A stretch of 64,000 bases of DNA. It comes from Cadophora sp. MPI-SDFR-AT-0126. Its lineage: Eukaryota; Ascomycota; Leotiomycetes; Helotiales; Ploettnerulaceae. The notes under the pieces are model-generated. The model was not told where the DNA came from and made no database searches. It was given only the letters and a program-made list of their open reading frames with translations. The DNA is taken from assembly GCA_020747065.1 (NCBI GenBank), contig JAGMVK010000030.1, forward strand, positions 1 to 64,000. The letters are read 5' to 3'. The translations under genes and the position numbers were made by a program. Of this stretch, positions 48,056-59,375 are shown piece after piece (the stretch's first letter is position 1; each line of letters opens with the position of its first letter).

Positions 48056-48427
48056 TTAGCCACTGGAGCTTCGCGCGGTACTCAATCTGTGGACATAACG
48101 CGGCCAGCTCAGCAGCCGATATGCAGCGATGTAAAGCTCCTTGGTATGCTTCTCGAGACGCCGACGCTCCCGTACGTCTGTCTGTCTGGACAAGCCGGGT
48201 GACGAAACGAATGTCGTGGCGGCTGTCCAATTAGACATGTCCGGATGGTCGAACGAACACCTGGTTCGTGGTACGCGGAGTGCATTCAGAGACGAATTGA
48301 ACAGACATTTCGCAGATGATCTCTTGGGGGTCCGAGGAATAGGGGCCCCACAACTTTGCATACCTTCTTCCTTTGCCCGTCTACCGTCAAGTTCCGACTG
48401 GCAGTATTCATCGTAGACTTCCAGCAC
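48056..48427 (-). other. Unrecognised 124-codon frame
   Basis: A minus-strand frame MLEVYDEYCQSELDGRRAKE with a basic stretch RERRRLEKHTKELYIAA. An overlapping minus-strand frame (48000-48230) has a similarly coding-like end, which suggests a broken gene with one frameshift. No family assigned. From 48428 to 49687 no gene is supportable; 49430-49680 is AT-rich. Confidence 0.25.
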
Positions 48428-49687
48428 TCATGTCTGTTTCATCCATGCTAGAAGCTCATCCTTATCTCGCACCTGAAGCGTAATCCGTAGATCCTTCTCG
48501 GAATGCCATTGATGGAGGGGGGCCTCTAAGCTGTCAAGTTCGTCGAATTGGCCTGTAGGCCCCTACCTGGTATCCATGGGAGGTGCGTCTTCCACCGAGC
48601 CTACTTGGGGTACAACTCGAGCACCATCCGGGACTGCCTCGGGAAGACAGCGGTCGAGGCAAGACTGAGGAGCATTCACTAGGCATAACTGCAGCTGGAG
48701 AAGCAGCTGCGAGTGTTGATCCGCAGCCATCACCGTTTCTCTCCTCCCTCTCTGGAGCAGCCTACGGTATTGATAGTGCTGGGCAACACTCTCTCAAGAT
48801 GGCACTGAGATTTGCTTTCATGAAGGCGAAGGTATACGGGTTTTCTTGATATATGGTCTCTAATACCTCCCGCCGCAGAACTGGTGTCGCTTGTTAATTA
48901 GACGGCTGCTCGAGAAGCCACTGATGGTATGATATTTTGCATTGTGTCAAGTTCTGAACGGCTCGAAACATCGGGTGTCCCAGCAGGAAAGAGTCATACG
49001 CCTGGCCATTGAGCTTAAAACCTAACTTTAATTGGGGAATCGCCTGAAGGTAAGTGCATCACCCTCGGAATTCTTCTCTGGAAAGGTCTGAGCCGTACAC
49101 GTCCTCAAATAGTTGGCAGGTATGGGCCGTCACGAGGAAGCTTTTAATCATCCTAAGGAATTTTGAGATGAATTGTGTGAGAAGTCAGAGAAGTGATATC
49201 ATGTCGCGAGAGCGACTCAGGCCATCTGGCAATATTTTATATTCTACTTGATGCTTTGTTTACTAGACTTCAACCGATGTCTGCTTTATCTCGTCGCCGG
49301 CGATGGACAGAGCACCAAGCTTCAAACCACTAGAGCGGTCTCATAATTTTAACTCGAGATCTCAACTGCTCTCTGTGACGTTTTCAATGGCAGCAGTCAC
49401 GTAAGTCGTTGACCTTCTATATTACGTATAAGTTAAGACAAATACTACTATAAGTAAGAATACTATTTAACTTAAGTATAAAGCTCTTATCTAAATGTAG
49501 ATGTGCTAGTCCTATAAATCCTTTATTCTTTAAGGATTACTAAGACTACGAGAGCCTCGTCCTAGACCTGTAGATCTTAATAGTCTAGTGATTTATTACG
49601 TGACCTGGAGTCGCTATATTTAGGTGCTAGATAGCTGCCTATTTATTTACTATATAACTCTCCTAGGTAGTAATCGCTCTGTTGCTA

Positions 49688-51680
49688 TTACACAGAATCT
49701 GACGTCTTAGAGTCTAAATGGGCTAGGATCCGCGGATATGAATCGCGAAACTTCTGTGCTGTTCTCACAAGTGGCGAGTTTGGATTGTTGTCGATCAGTT
49801 CCAGCATAGTGGCCCCAATAAGACGTATCTTTGCTACACAAGACTCCCCATTGATGCGCAAATCATCTAGTGAACAGCTGCATACTATGTGAAGCATGCT
49901 CTCTGCGATGCTTATCCTTTGCAGGAGTAATGCGGATGATTCACTACTTCTCAGCCGAACTTCCTTAGCCGATTCGAATATCGTCGGATCAATCCTGTCC
50001 TTCGAAGCTAAGTTCTGATTGGGCCCGGACCACCACAGTGGACTCATAGAATCTCCGAGTGCCGGCATTGCATGGAGGACAGCCATGCGTAAGCATTGGA
50101 AGCTGACGAGTAAGTTTGCTCTTTGAATTGCCAGAATCTTTGACCCTCGATTCTTACTGATTGTGTCCTCAAATCTTACGCTCGATGGGGAAATGAGTAG
50201 TGTCGGATGGGCTTGAAGGCCGCTTGGTAAAGCGTCTAACGAGGTTTGAAAATCAAGGTACAACTCAGTGAGCCGAGAGACATCTGCAAGTGTAGCATGT
50301 TGCTGAGAGGACTCAAAACCAGGTCGACTAAGGAACCGATCCCGTAACCACTCGATCTCACAAAGTAGAATGTATACAGAACGCCACAATTCATAGTTGA
50401 ACATGAAGCCCGTTAGCAAGTTCAGACGATCGTCCTCGGGATCGAGGTTGGAGCAGGTAATACTATCCACTTCTCCAAAACTATGTGGGTACAGGACAGT
50501 AATGCCCCCATCTAACGAGAATTTGCCCATGGTAACAGGATGATTGCTGAGGATGCTGGCAGACTTATCTCCGACAAACAGTAAGAAGAAAATACGCCGG
50601 CAAAGCTCACTCTCCGAGTGATTCATATGGGTGTATGAAGATTCGTCATGTAACCTCATGCCTTGACAAATGCGGATGGCATCTCCTAAGTTGTGCCAAG
50701 ATGACCGCATTTTTCCAGTGGCGTGGTGAAACTCCGCGTAAAGATATCTGATAATAACGGATGTCGAATCGGGGTGCTCGTGATCTTCAGCCACATAGGT
50801 ATTTAGAACTTCTCGTGAGGCACGGTAGAAATGAACACCAACCTCTGCCTTGGCTGCAAAAATGGTTTTCGGAAGAACAGCGATGGTAACGGCGCATACA
50901 GAAGTCAGCAATGCCAGCAAGGAAGCATCGTTCCCCGAATTTTGATTATGAATTTGAGATATCGCAGCATCTACTTTCGGTCGGTAGATGATTGGCATTA
51001 ATGGGTAGAGGCAGTCGAAAAAGACGTCAATGCATTGTGTAGCTAAGGATGCCAGGGTCTGAGAACGATTATTTTTATTGATGACGTTTTCCAGGCTGCA
51101 AATTATGGCGCTTATCTGGGAACCAGGAGGTGCATCATTTTCAGTTAATCCCGGCGAGCTTGAGTAGGTCGTCTGCTCGCCTCGCGAACTGCATCAATAG
51201 TCAGCGGAAGCAGTCGCAATATCTTTCGCAACGTACTGTATCGTGTTCGCAGTATCACAAGATGCTCGAAAGCTACCAGAACTGGTTGTCGGAGAGGGTT
51301 GGCGATGCTCAGCAGTCGCAACATTGGTGTCTTCGTGGGCAGGAAGTGCTACCCTCCTCTTTCGCCCACGCTTTTGGGAAGGCAAGAAGAATCCGCAGTC
51401 AAAAGATCGAATTTCGCAATTGGCGCAGGTTGGTCGTCGAAGATCACACTCCACCAAAGGGTTAGCCAATTGAGTACTTGAAGTGCAATCTCCTTACCTT
51501 GACTTTGCGTGATCTGCATCGATCACATGCACGACTCAACCGCTTCCGTCCAGAAGCCTTGCTTGGATCAACGGAGGTTGATTCGTGAGCCACGTAACCG
51601 TTGTTCTCGCCAAGCACATATTCGCCAAGCACATATTCCGTCTCGGTCCCAGTACTTTCTGCTGGAGTGGAATTATCCAT
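49688..51680 (-). CDS. Zn2Cys6 transcription factor of the pectin cluster
   Basis: A 631-residue regulator in three exons (51680-51498, 51448-51237, 51188-49688), phases consistent. The zinc cluster is split by intron 1: RACDRCRSRKVK in exon 1 and CDLRRPTCANCEIRSFDC in exon 2 complete CX2CX6CX6CX2CX6C. A basic RGRKRR follows. Exon 3 carries the fungal regulator domain, with GDAIRICQGMRLHDESSY and ELCRRIFFLLFVGDKSASIL. The start is MDNSTPAESTG; the N-terminus contains a short repeated segment EYVLGEYVLGE. It is a nuclear DNA-binding protein. Next to a sugar transporter and four wall-degrading enzymes it is the obvious candidate regulator of that cluster. Confidence 0.88.
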
Positions 51681-52913
51681 GGAAATTTATTGTATGTGCA
51701 AGGCGACCGATTGATAGATGATTGCACTATTTCGGATAACAGGAAACCCTGTTTGAGATGATAATCGGGCGATATCGAGCAGAAATTCAGCGAAAAGTAG
51801 AGAAGGTGGGGAGAGCAGGTCAGGGAGGTATTTAATCACCCACGGGTAATTGGAGCTGCTGAAATCCCACTGAACCCCGCACCTGAATCGGTGACCCAGG
51901 ACCCAGATTGTAGGGAGGGGACTATTTAATTCATCCGGCCAGTCAGCCACATTGTCGTAAAGTAAGACATGTGGGTGGAGTGGCTGCGAGTTTTTCGGCC
52001 TTCCCCACACCCCTCCACCCTCCGCTCTCAAAACCCCGCAGTAGCCCAGGTACCAACTAGTTGATTCATCCGAGCAGTCAGCCACATTTTCGTACAGAGA
52101 AGCAGGTAGAGTGACTGTGGGAAAATACTTATTCAATAGAATAAGGAGTCGACGGAGGTCACGCCTCTTGTGCCTTGCTGAATTCCGAGGTTGGCAGCTC
52201 CGTAGCAACGCTGGGAGGGATTACTGACAGCCAGCAGCATCTAATCCGACGGGAATCTATTAAAGAATTGTCTTGGCCGTCTAAAGTAGCCTTTGCAGTG
52301 AAATGTGCCCCAGGCCCAAGGCTGCACATCGTACGAACACACAGCCCTCAAGTCCTGCGTCTCGTTTGTACTTGTTCTCCTGTGACTCCTCGGCGAGTTG
52401 AGTTGGCAATCTAAATATTCCTGAACGACGGGAAAAAAAGAAAAACTCCACTCAATAGCCACAAGTTACGATAGGTAGTTTTTTATTGATGCAGGATTGA
52501 TCACTAGCGAGATACGTGCCCAACATGTCCTTAAACTACTTCATTATAATAATAACCCTGAAAGTTGTTCACCGAACTCTGAACCATTCATTTGATTACT
52601 ACTTGCTATTTTTCGTCGAAGAAAAAGACAGTGTGGTCCAGGGAATAAGTTGCAAATATCTGGTCAAGAGTGGTGATGATGAACCCTAGTATTGCTATCT
52701 TTTGAAGTCCTTGTCTCGATGTCTGATGTATGATAAAGGTTCATGACGAGGAACGAAGCAGAAGTTCATAACGGCAGATAACTTACGTTTTTGTTGGATA
52801 GCACTGCAAACTTTTCTGGGCAAGGTCCGATCTGGAATATTAGCATAAGAGCTTTCATGTATTATAATAGATGAATCTATCTACAATTTGGTTAGGAGGT
52901 AAGCTGTAGCAAA
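51681..52913. promoter_or_regulatory. Upstream region of the regulator, with imperfect repeat
   Basis: No gene. An imperfect repeat lies about 135 bp apart: ATTCATCCGGCCAGTCAGCC near 51930 and ATTCATCCGAGCAGTCAGCC near 52063, each followed by ACATT(G/T)TCGTA. Such a pair upstream of the regulator could be a control element or a small duplication. 52450-52913 is AT-rich 3' sequence of the transporter. Confidence 0.35.
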
Positions 52914-54710
52914 CTAACGGCGAGCCTCAATGACCTCAACCTCAGCACTGTACTGAGGTTTCTCGCCAACCTGAACGTTCTGTGCAGGTCCCAAGTCACC
53001 CTCTAGATGGCTATGACGGGGATCCTTCACTCCCATCATCTCAGCTCCTTGCTCAACATGGTTCGCGCCGCCAAAGAGAACGTCCATTTCTTCGAGTGAT
53101 CTCTGCTTCGTTTCCGGAATCAAGAACCAAACATAAACTGCCAAAAGAATATCTGTCGTCATGAAGAAGAAGAATGACTTGAGGCCACAGTTCTTGTAAA
53201 AGGTCGGGAAGAACTGTTGGAATATAGTCCCCGACACATTCTGCATCTGAGAAGCCATACCGACAGCCTGAGCACGGACGTTCATTGGAAACACCTCAGA
53301 CGTGTAGATCCAAGTCGTAGCTCCCCAAGACGGCTTGTAGAAGAAAATAAACAAGAAAAGGAGGAAAACAATCGCGATACCAACAGATTCCGTCTTGGTG
53401 CCATTGACGTTCGGCGTCTTCAGTCCAACGATAGCGACAAGGAACATGCACATCGCCATACCGAGGGCTCCTACGATAAAGAGGAACTTTCGGCCAAAAC
53501 GATCGACGGTCCAGGCAGCGTTGAGGGTAAATAGAATTCCAAAAGTTGCGTTGAGAGCGTTGATGAGGTTGATCTTGTCTGCGCTAGCCCAGATTTTTTT
53601 GTAAATAGTCGAAGAGTAACTGTTCAGAGTGCCTTGTCCCGTAAGCTGCTGGCCCATGTTCAAAACAAACACAAGGCCAAGACGTTTTCGGACAGATACA
53701 TCTTGCCACAAGGTCAAATATGCCTTTTTGCCGCTAGCAAGAGCCTCTTTCTCGAACTCGACTGCTTCCCGGATCTGCAATAGTTCATCCTCGACATCTT
53801 GCTCTGTGTCTCGAACTTTACTGAGAGAGGCTCGTGCCTGCTCAATTGAGTTTGATTTTTGAATGTACCAGCGAGGAGACTCTGGCATAAATGGGAGCTG
53901 AGCGATGATGAGAATTGGCATAAGCAATTGGAAGATGACGACAATCTTCCAGTCCCATTCTCCAAGGCTGATGCGGTGCTTGGCAGCAGCGAAGTTGACC
54001 CAGTATGCAAGAAATGATCCGACCGAGTAGAATAGCTGCCAGAAGGCCATAATTTTGCCACGGATCGCAGGTGGGGTGATTTCTCCTATGTAGATAGGAC
54101 CGGCAGCTGGTTCTTAGTTAGCAAACTGTCAAACAGCATCAAAACAATTTATCATGAGTAGTAAAAGCATACTTGAAGCGAAGCCTTGACCTATCCCAAT
54201 GAGGACTCGACCGACGATAAACACGCCAGTGTTATGGCGTGGAGCAAAGCATTGAAAGAAGGTAGCAATGATGACAACAAAGCACCCGACACCCATTCCC
54301 CACCGGCGTCCAAGGTAATCGGCCTAGAACTTGTCAGCGGTGCGAAAGAAAAGCTTCATTGAGCTGAAATATACAGTAGGCCCAGCGAAGAACCAACCGC
54401 TGACAATAGCACCTATGCCATAGGCCGAATTGATGAGGCCGATAAGCTGAGTACCCTGTAAAGATCAATTAGCGATTAAGAAGATGGTTACACATTCAAA
54501 TAGAGACTCAACTGGTTTGTCAAACCATGCTACCCAGTGATGACTGTTCTGCAGTGCATTGAAAACAGATGCGTCATACCCAGTGAGTACCATGCAACCG
54601 GCTGCCACCAAGGCAATGTACCTGAACGCAATAGTGGTCAGCGAACACTTTGATGAAATCTTGCAGGTACAATTTCCGCACCAGTTGTAGATTCTCTTGT
54701 TTGAAACCAT
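52914..54710 (-). CDS. MFS sugar transporter
   Basis: A sugar porter-type transporter, about 542 residues, exons 54710-54513, 54455-54375, 54323-54173, 54112-52914. Motifs: GYDASVFNA in TM1; YLGRRWGMG (loop 2-3 signature); GRVLIGIGQG; IRGKIMAFWQ; PESPRWYI (mid-loop signature); GQQLTGQGTLN in TM7; PETKQRSLEEMDVLFG after TM12. The cytosolic tail is acidic and hydrophilic. It would import a hexose or pectin-derived sugar across the plasma membrane; substrate not determinable. The first 30 residues are unusual (CGNCTCKISSKCS), so the start or a first intron may be wrong, and the intron after DKP has two possible donors. Divergent from the GH28 gene. Confidence 0.87.
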
Positions 54711-55576
54711 GTTGTCGAGATGGAGACTTGCAATCGAGATAGATCAAGAGTTGTGATCGAGATAGATCGAGCAAGGTGGATGTGAGAAGTTGAGCAGCAC
54801 CTGCATCTTATGAATTGGGCTTTACTTTATGCCTTCCATGTCCGTCAGTCTTGATGGAATGGGAACAGAAACTAACGCTTCGGGGCTGCAGTTCTCCACC
54901 CATGTGAGTACATGTGAGCAACACGATGTTGGTTTTCGTTTCGCAGTTCTTGTCCGTACCTATCTCCAATTGACCGAGAAAGGTGGGCACCTTCCTATGG
55001 TAGCGAACGAGCCTCTCAGCCCTCCGCTCAATTCAGCCGTGGAGAATTGGCCATTGCAGTCCCAATGATAGCGAGGGATACGGAACAATTGAATTTAGCC
55101 TGAATTACCCCGCCATAAAAGTGGGGTCGGCCGTGCATGTAACTCCCTTTCAAATATCCTACTGTACGGTTCATGTCGGGGTTTTATCTACGAGAATGCT
55201 CTCTATTAGCTTCGCGGCTTTCACGTTCTAGTGGCGGAAAAACCACTTTGCAGATTTCCGAAAATGGGACGCTTTCAGTCCCCGCCACCATATTTCTAAG
55301 TTCTGTACTATATCGAGTAAGCTGATCTCCTGAGTGGGTGCAAAGTAATTTTTTTTAATCACAGCTAGCTCTAAGTTGCCTTAGGTTCGACAAGAAGCAT
55401 GACAGGAGAACAATATGTCGGTCGGCGCGCCAAGATGACCTCAAGATGAGCTCGGCGTTAGAGACGTGTATATATGGATCTCAGCTTTTGTTTTTGTAGA
55501 AAAAAATAACCGCCCCCTGCTGCAGAATTCTATTTTCTCACACCATCTGATAACTCTGATCATTATCGAAAGTAAG
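54711..55576. promoter_or_regulatory. Shared promoter, transporter / GH28, with CreA-like sites
   Basis: A divergent intergenic region. CreA-type consensus SYGGRG occurs as an inverted pair, CCCCGC at 55108-55113 (GCGGGG on minus) and GTGGGG at 55121-55126, and again as CCCCGC at 55280-55285. A TATA-like GTATATATGG lies near 55467, about 105 bp before the GH28 start. Carbon catabolite control is inferred. Confidence 0.45.
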
Positions 55577-57215
55577 ATGCGGATCTTCCAAACAACCGTT
55601 CTCGCCCTCGTGACTGCTTCGGTCTCAGCTTCCTCTGTTCCAAATCGGCCAACTGTTAAACCGCACCCAAAACAACCTTCGCCGTCACTCCCGAGCTCAT
55701 CTCCAAGAAACCCCCACCGAGTGTGCACAGTTTCAACTAAACATGCCGATGCAGGGCCTGCAATTCTTGCTGCTGCTCGCGAGTGCAACCATGGCGGCAC
55801 TGTTTACTTCCCGGCAGGTCACAACTACACGATAGCTACGGTTTTGGATCTGACCTTCCTTGCCAACATTGACTTTGCCATCTTGGGAAATATTAAATTC
55901 AAGGACGACCTTACGTATTGGCAAGCACATGCCTTCCAGTACGCCTTCCAAAGTGCTAGTCTGTTCTGGCGTTTTGGTGGGTGCGACGTCAATATCTACG
56001 GCTTGGGAACAGGTTCAATTGATGGTAAGAGCTACCTCCGATTTATTTGTATCTTGAAAACCAATTTTCTACAGGGTTGGGAAATACGTGGTGGGCAGCA
56101 TGGGCCATCAACAAGACTGTTGCACGTCCGATTCTCTTTGGGACGGATGGATTGCATGGGGCTACTATTTCTGGCCTCAAGCTGATCAACCCTCCCAATT
56201 GGTTTAATTTTATTTCAAACTCATCAGAAGTTATCATCAGTGACATGGATCTGAGCGCAATTAGCAACAATGCCAGTGTTGCAGTCAAAGTACGTTTCCT
56301 GCCTAGATCAAGTGACGAGTACTTACCATAACTATCTCAGAATTCCGATGGATGGGACACATATCGTAGTTCAAACATTGTAATTCAAAATTCTGTCATC
56401 CGCAACACCGACGGTACAGTTGAAGTTCTTCGTCATCTTGGAGAATTCTAGCTAACTTGAAAGATTGCGTCTCGTTCAAACCTAATTCCACAAACATCAT
56501 TGTACAAGACCTCAGCTGCACAGGATCCCACGGAATCTCTGTTGGAAGTCTCGGCCAATATCAAGGAGAGACTGACATTGTCGAGAATATCTACGTGTAC
56601 AACATCTCAATGAGTAGTGCAACAGATGGAGCTAGGATCAAAATATGGCCTGGGGTACCGCCCGGAACCGTTGGTTCCACTATTGGTGGGGGTGTAGGAC
56701 GTGTTCAAAACATCACATACGAGAAGTATGCAAATAGCAACAACGATCGTAAGTTTTTTCAATCAGAGTATTGATAATACAAACTCAAAGCTCAAAAGCT
56801 AATCTGCTGTTCAGAGGTCATTGCACTCACCCAATGCTACTCCACGTCGAACGCGACACTATGTGCTCTATACCCAGTGAGTCTCCCACTAAGGCTTAGA
56901 ATTAATATACGTGTCCTAACCGACATGGCATTCAGTCGGCTGTTGTTGTTGAGAACGTCGTTTTCAAGGACTTCGTCGGTGTCATGTCAAAGAAATATGA
57001 CCCTGTGGCCGGGTATCTTATCTGCAGCACGCCCGAGGCAAGTCCATTCCACGGACACTGTCTACTTTCGTATTAATGAGTTACTGAATAACACTCCACA
57101 GGTATGCAGTAAAATAACAGCACAAAATATTCACGTCACTGAACCAAGTGGCAAAAACGCGACGTTCACCTGCACCAATGTAGACAAGACACATTTGCAA
57201 ATCAACTGTGTGTAA
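55577..57215 (+). CDS. GH28 exo-polygalacturonase-like enzyme
   Basis: A 432-residue secreted protein in seven exons (55577-56024, 56075-56289, 56341-56413, 56464-56748, 56815-56876, 56936-57037, 57102-57215), phases consistent. The signal peptide is [18 protein letters not shown]. Family 28 motifs: [11 protein letters not shown] (NxD), NTDDCVSFK (DD), [11 protein letters not shown] (His), and RIKIWPG (RxK); all catalytic positions are kept. The parallel beta-helix enzyme inverts at alpha-1,4 galacturonosyl bonds; the sequence is more like exo-acting members. Several NxS/T glycosylation sites are present. Intron 6 (57038-57101) uses a GC donor after CCCGAG; reading it as GT would give a stop. 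First gene of the enzyme run. Confidence 0.92.
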
Positions 57216-57727
57216 GAGATAGTAAAGACTTAAGGGGGAAGGGGAGGGGAGGTGATATGATTCTATAGGCTTAAACGTTCAAATCTGCTGCGCAATTCAA
57301 TTGGGCTCAAATACTGTGTTGTTCCACCCAGCGAGAAAATTATGATCCGTTACTTGGCGCATGTGAATTGACTTTCTTATGGCCTACTCGTATCAAGTTT
57401 AGGGCCAAATCTATCATATGCACGCTGGTTGACGGATCATCGGTTACCCCATAGGGTTTGAGTGCAGATTACACTGCTTCTAATTTAGCCGATCAGATAG
57501 TCCCGCTCAAAAGCTCGGTGTATTATTTATTGCTCACAGTAAGACGTCTCATTGGCGCAGTCGTGCTGATGGATCATGTGCCTGGAGACCCCATTTTTGG
57601 CGGCGCCGTATCTATAGTCCGAGACTAAATTTATTATTCGTCCTTCGAATGCAGTGAGCCAAGCCAATCTCCTCAGAACCTGAACTCAGAACTCTTGGTT
57701 TCGTGGCAAGAATAGATTCCCAACACC
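57216..57727. other. Intergenic (GH28 / GH5)
   Basis: 512 bp between two same-strand genes, presumably a terminator and promoter. No frames of note. Confidence 0.4.
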
Positions 57728-59185
57728 ATGGCTTCAGGATTTCTTCGAGTCCAGGGCAACCAAATCGTCAATGAAGATGGCATACCAGTGATTCTTCGCG
57801 GTGCCGGCCTAGGTGGCTGGATGAATATGGAGAATTTCATTACTGGATTTCCCGGCCACGAATGTCAGCACAGAGAGGCGATGCAGGAAGTGCTGGGTCA
57901 TGAGAAGGCCGATTTTTTCTTCGACAAATTTCTCGAGAACTTTTTCACTGCGGCAGACGCCAAGTTCTTTGCGACTTTAGGGCTCAATTGCATTCGGATT
58001 GCATTCAACTACAGACACTTTGAGGATGATATGAACCCACGGGTGCTGAAGATGAGTGGTTTCAAACATTTGGATCGTGTTGTCAAGCTGGTCAGTTCAC
58101 AATCGTCGACGATATCTTAATCTCTTGCTAAAAGCACTAAGTGCGCCGATGAAGGCATTTACACGATTCTAGACATGCATGCTCTACCAGGTGGACAGAG
58201 CCAAGATTGGCACTCGGACAACGTCTCGAATTACGCTGCATTTTGGGACTATAAGGATCATCAAGATCGCACTATTTGGCTGTGGGAACAAATTGCTGCG
58301 AGGTACAAAGATAATCCATGGGTGGCTGGTTACAACCCAATAAATGAACCATGCGACCCGAAGCATATTCGACTTCCCGCTTTCTACAATCGCCTCGAGA
58401 ATGGTGTCCGCAAAGTCGATCAGAAGCATATCCTATTTTTGGATGGTAACACTTTTGCAATGGAATGGAAAGGCTTTGATCGGATTTTACCGAACTGCGC
58501 ATATTCTATCCATGACTATTCGAGAATGGGCTTTCCTCTGGGGGACCCGTTCAAAGGAATACCCGAACAGATTGAACAGCTGGAGAAGCAATTCGTTCGC
58601 AAGATGGAATTTCAGATTCAGAACAATGCTGTAGTCTGGAACGGCGAGTTTGGGCCAGTGTATGCCGATCCTAACAAGGAAGACACCGCCTCAGAAATCA
58701 ACGAACAGCGCTACAACTTGCTTGAAACACAACTCAAGATTTACGAGAAACACAAAGTGCACTGGACAATTTGGCTGTATAAGGATATCGGTTTTCAGGG
58801 CATGATACATACATCTCCCGACAGCTTATGGAACAGGACTGTTGGACCGTTTGTTGAGAATAAAAGGAATCTTCAGTTAGATGCGTGGGGGAAATATCCT
58901 TCGAAGGAGCTGGACGCCATTTTAAGTCCACTGGTTCAATGGGTAGACAATATTTCTCCAACAGCAAAGGCGACGTATCCTACTCCATGGTCAACTATTC
59001 ATCACATTCAGCGTGCTGTTTTACAGACATTTGTCGCCCAGTCAATGTCTCTCGAATTCGCGAGACTGTTTGAAGGGATGAGCTTGGAGGAATTGGAGGA
59101 ATGCGCGCGAAGCTTCCATTTTGATAGATGTGTTCAACGGCACGGCTTGAATCAAAGGCTCAAGCCAATACAAGCTTCCAATTGA
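57728..59185 (+). CDS. GH5 glycoside hydrolase
   Basis: A 468-residue protein in two exons (57728-58090, 58142-59185). It opens FLRVQGNQIVNEDGIPVILR, then GAGLGGWMNMENF. Clan GH-A landmarks in order: LNCIRIAFNYRHF (conserved Arg), LDMHALPGGQ, YNPINEP with the acid/base Glu, SIHDYSRMGFP, and VVWNGEFGP with the nucleophile Glu, then WTIWLYKDIG. It is a retaining beta-glycosidase, perhaps a beta-glucanase or beta-glycosidase acting on oligosaccharides. No signal peptide is visible, unlike its neighbours, so it may be intracellular. The C-terminal ~100 residues are helical and unassigned. Sits between GH28 and pectin methylesterase. Confidence 0.88.
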
Positions 59186-59375
59186 TAGTTCCATCTGGTT
59201 TTTCCATTTAGACTAGATACAGTAGAGAGCATACGAATGATAGATAAATGATGGGTTTTAACACTCAGAGAGCAAATGAAGTGAATGCGAAGCTTCAGTA
59301 AGCTTGGGAACTGGAAGCGTATCAAGTTTGACCGCGTAAGGACCAAGTCTTTCGGTTACATCGATCGTGGAAAGC

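Noticed and set aside
48583..48849. 88-codon plus-strand frame in the 48.4-49.7 kb gap
   Set aside because: Low-complexity Ser/Ala/Leu content without motif or introns, and no support from neighbouring frames.
55466..55576. In-frame upstream extension of the GH28 gene starting MYIWISAF
   Set aside because: It covers the TATA-like element and would bury the clear signal peptide that begins at 55577.
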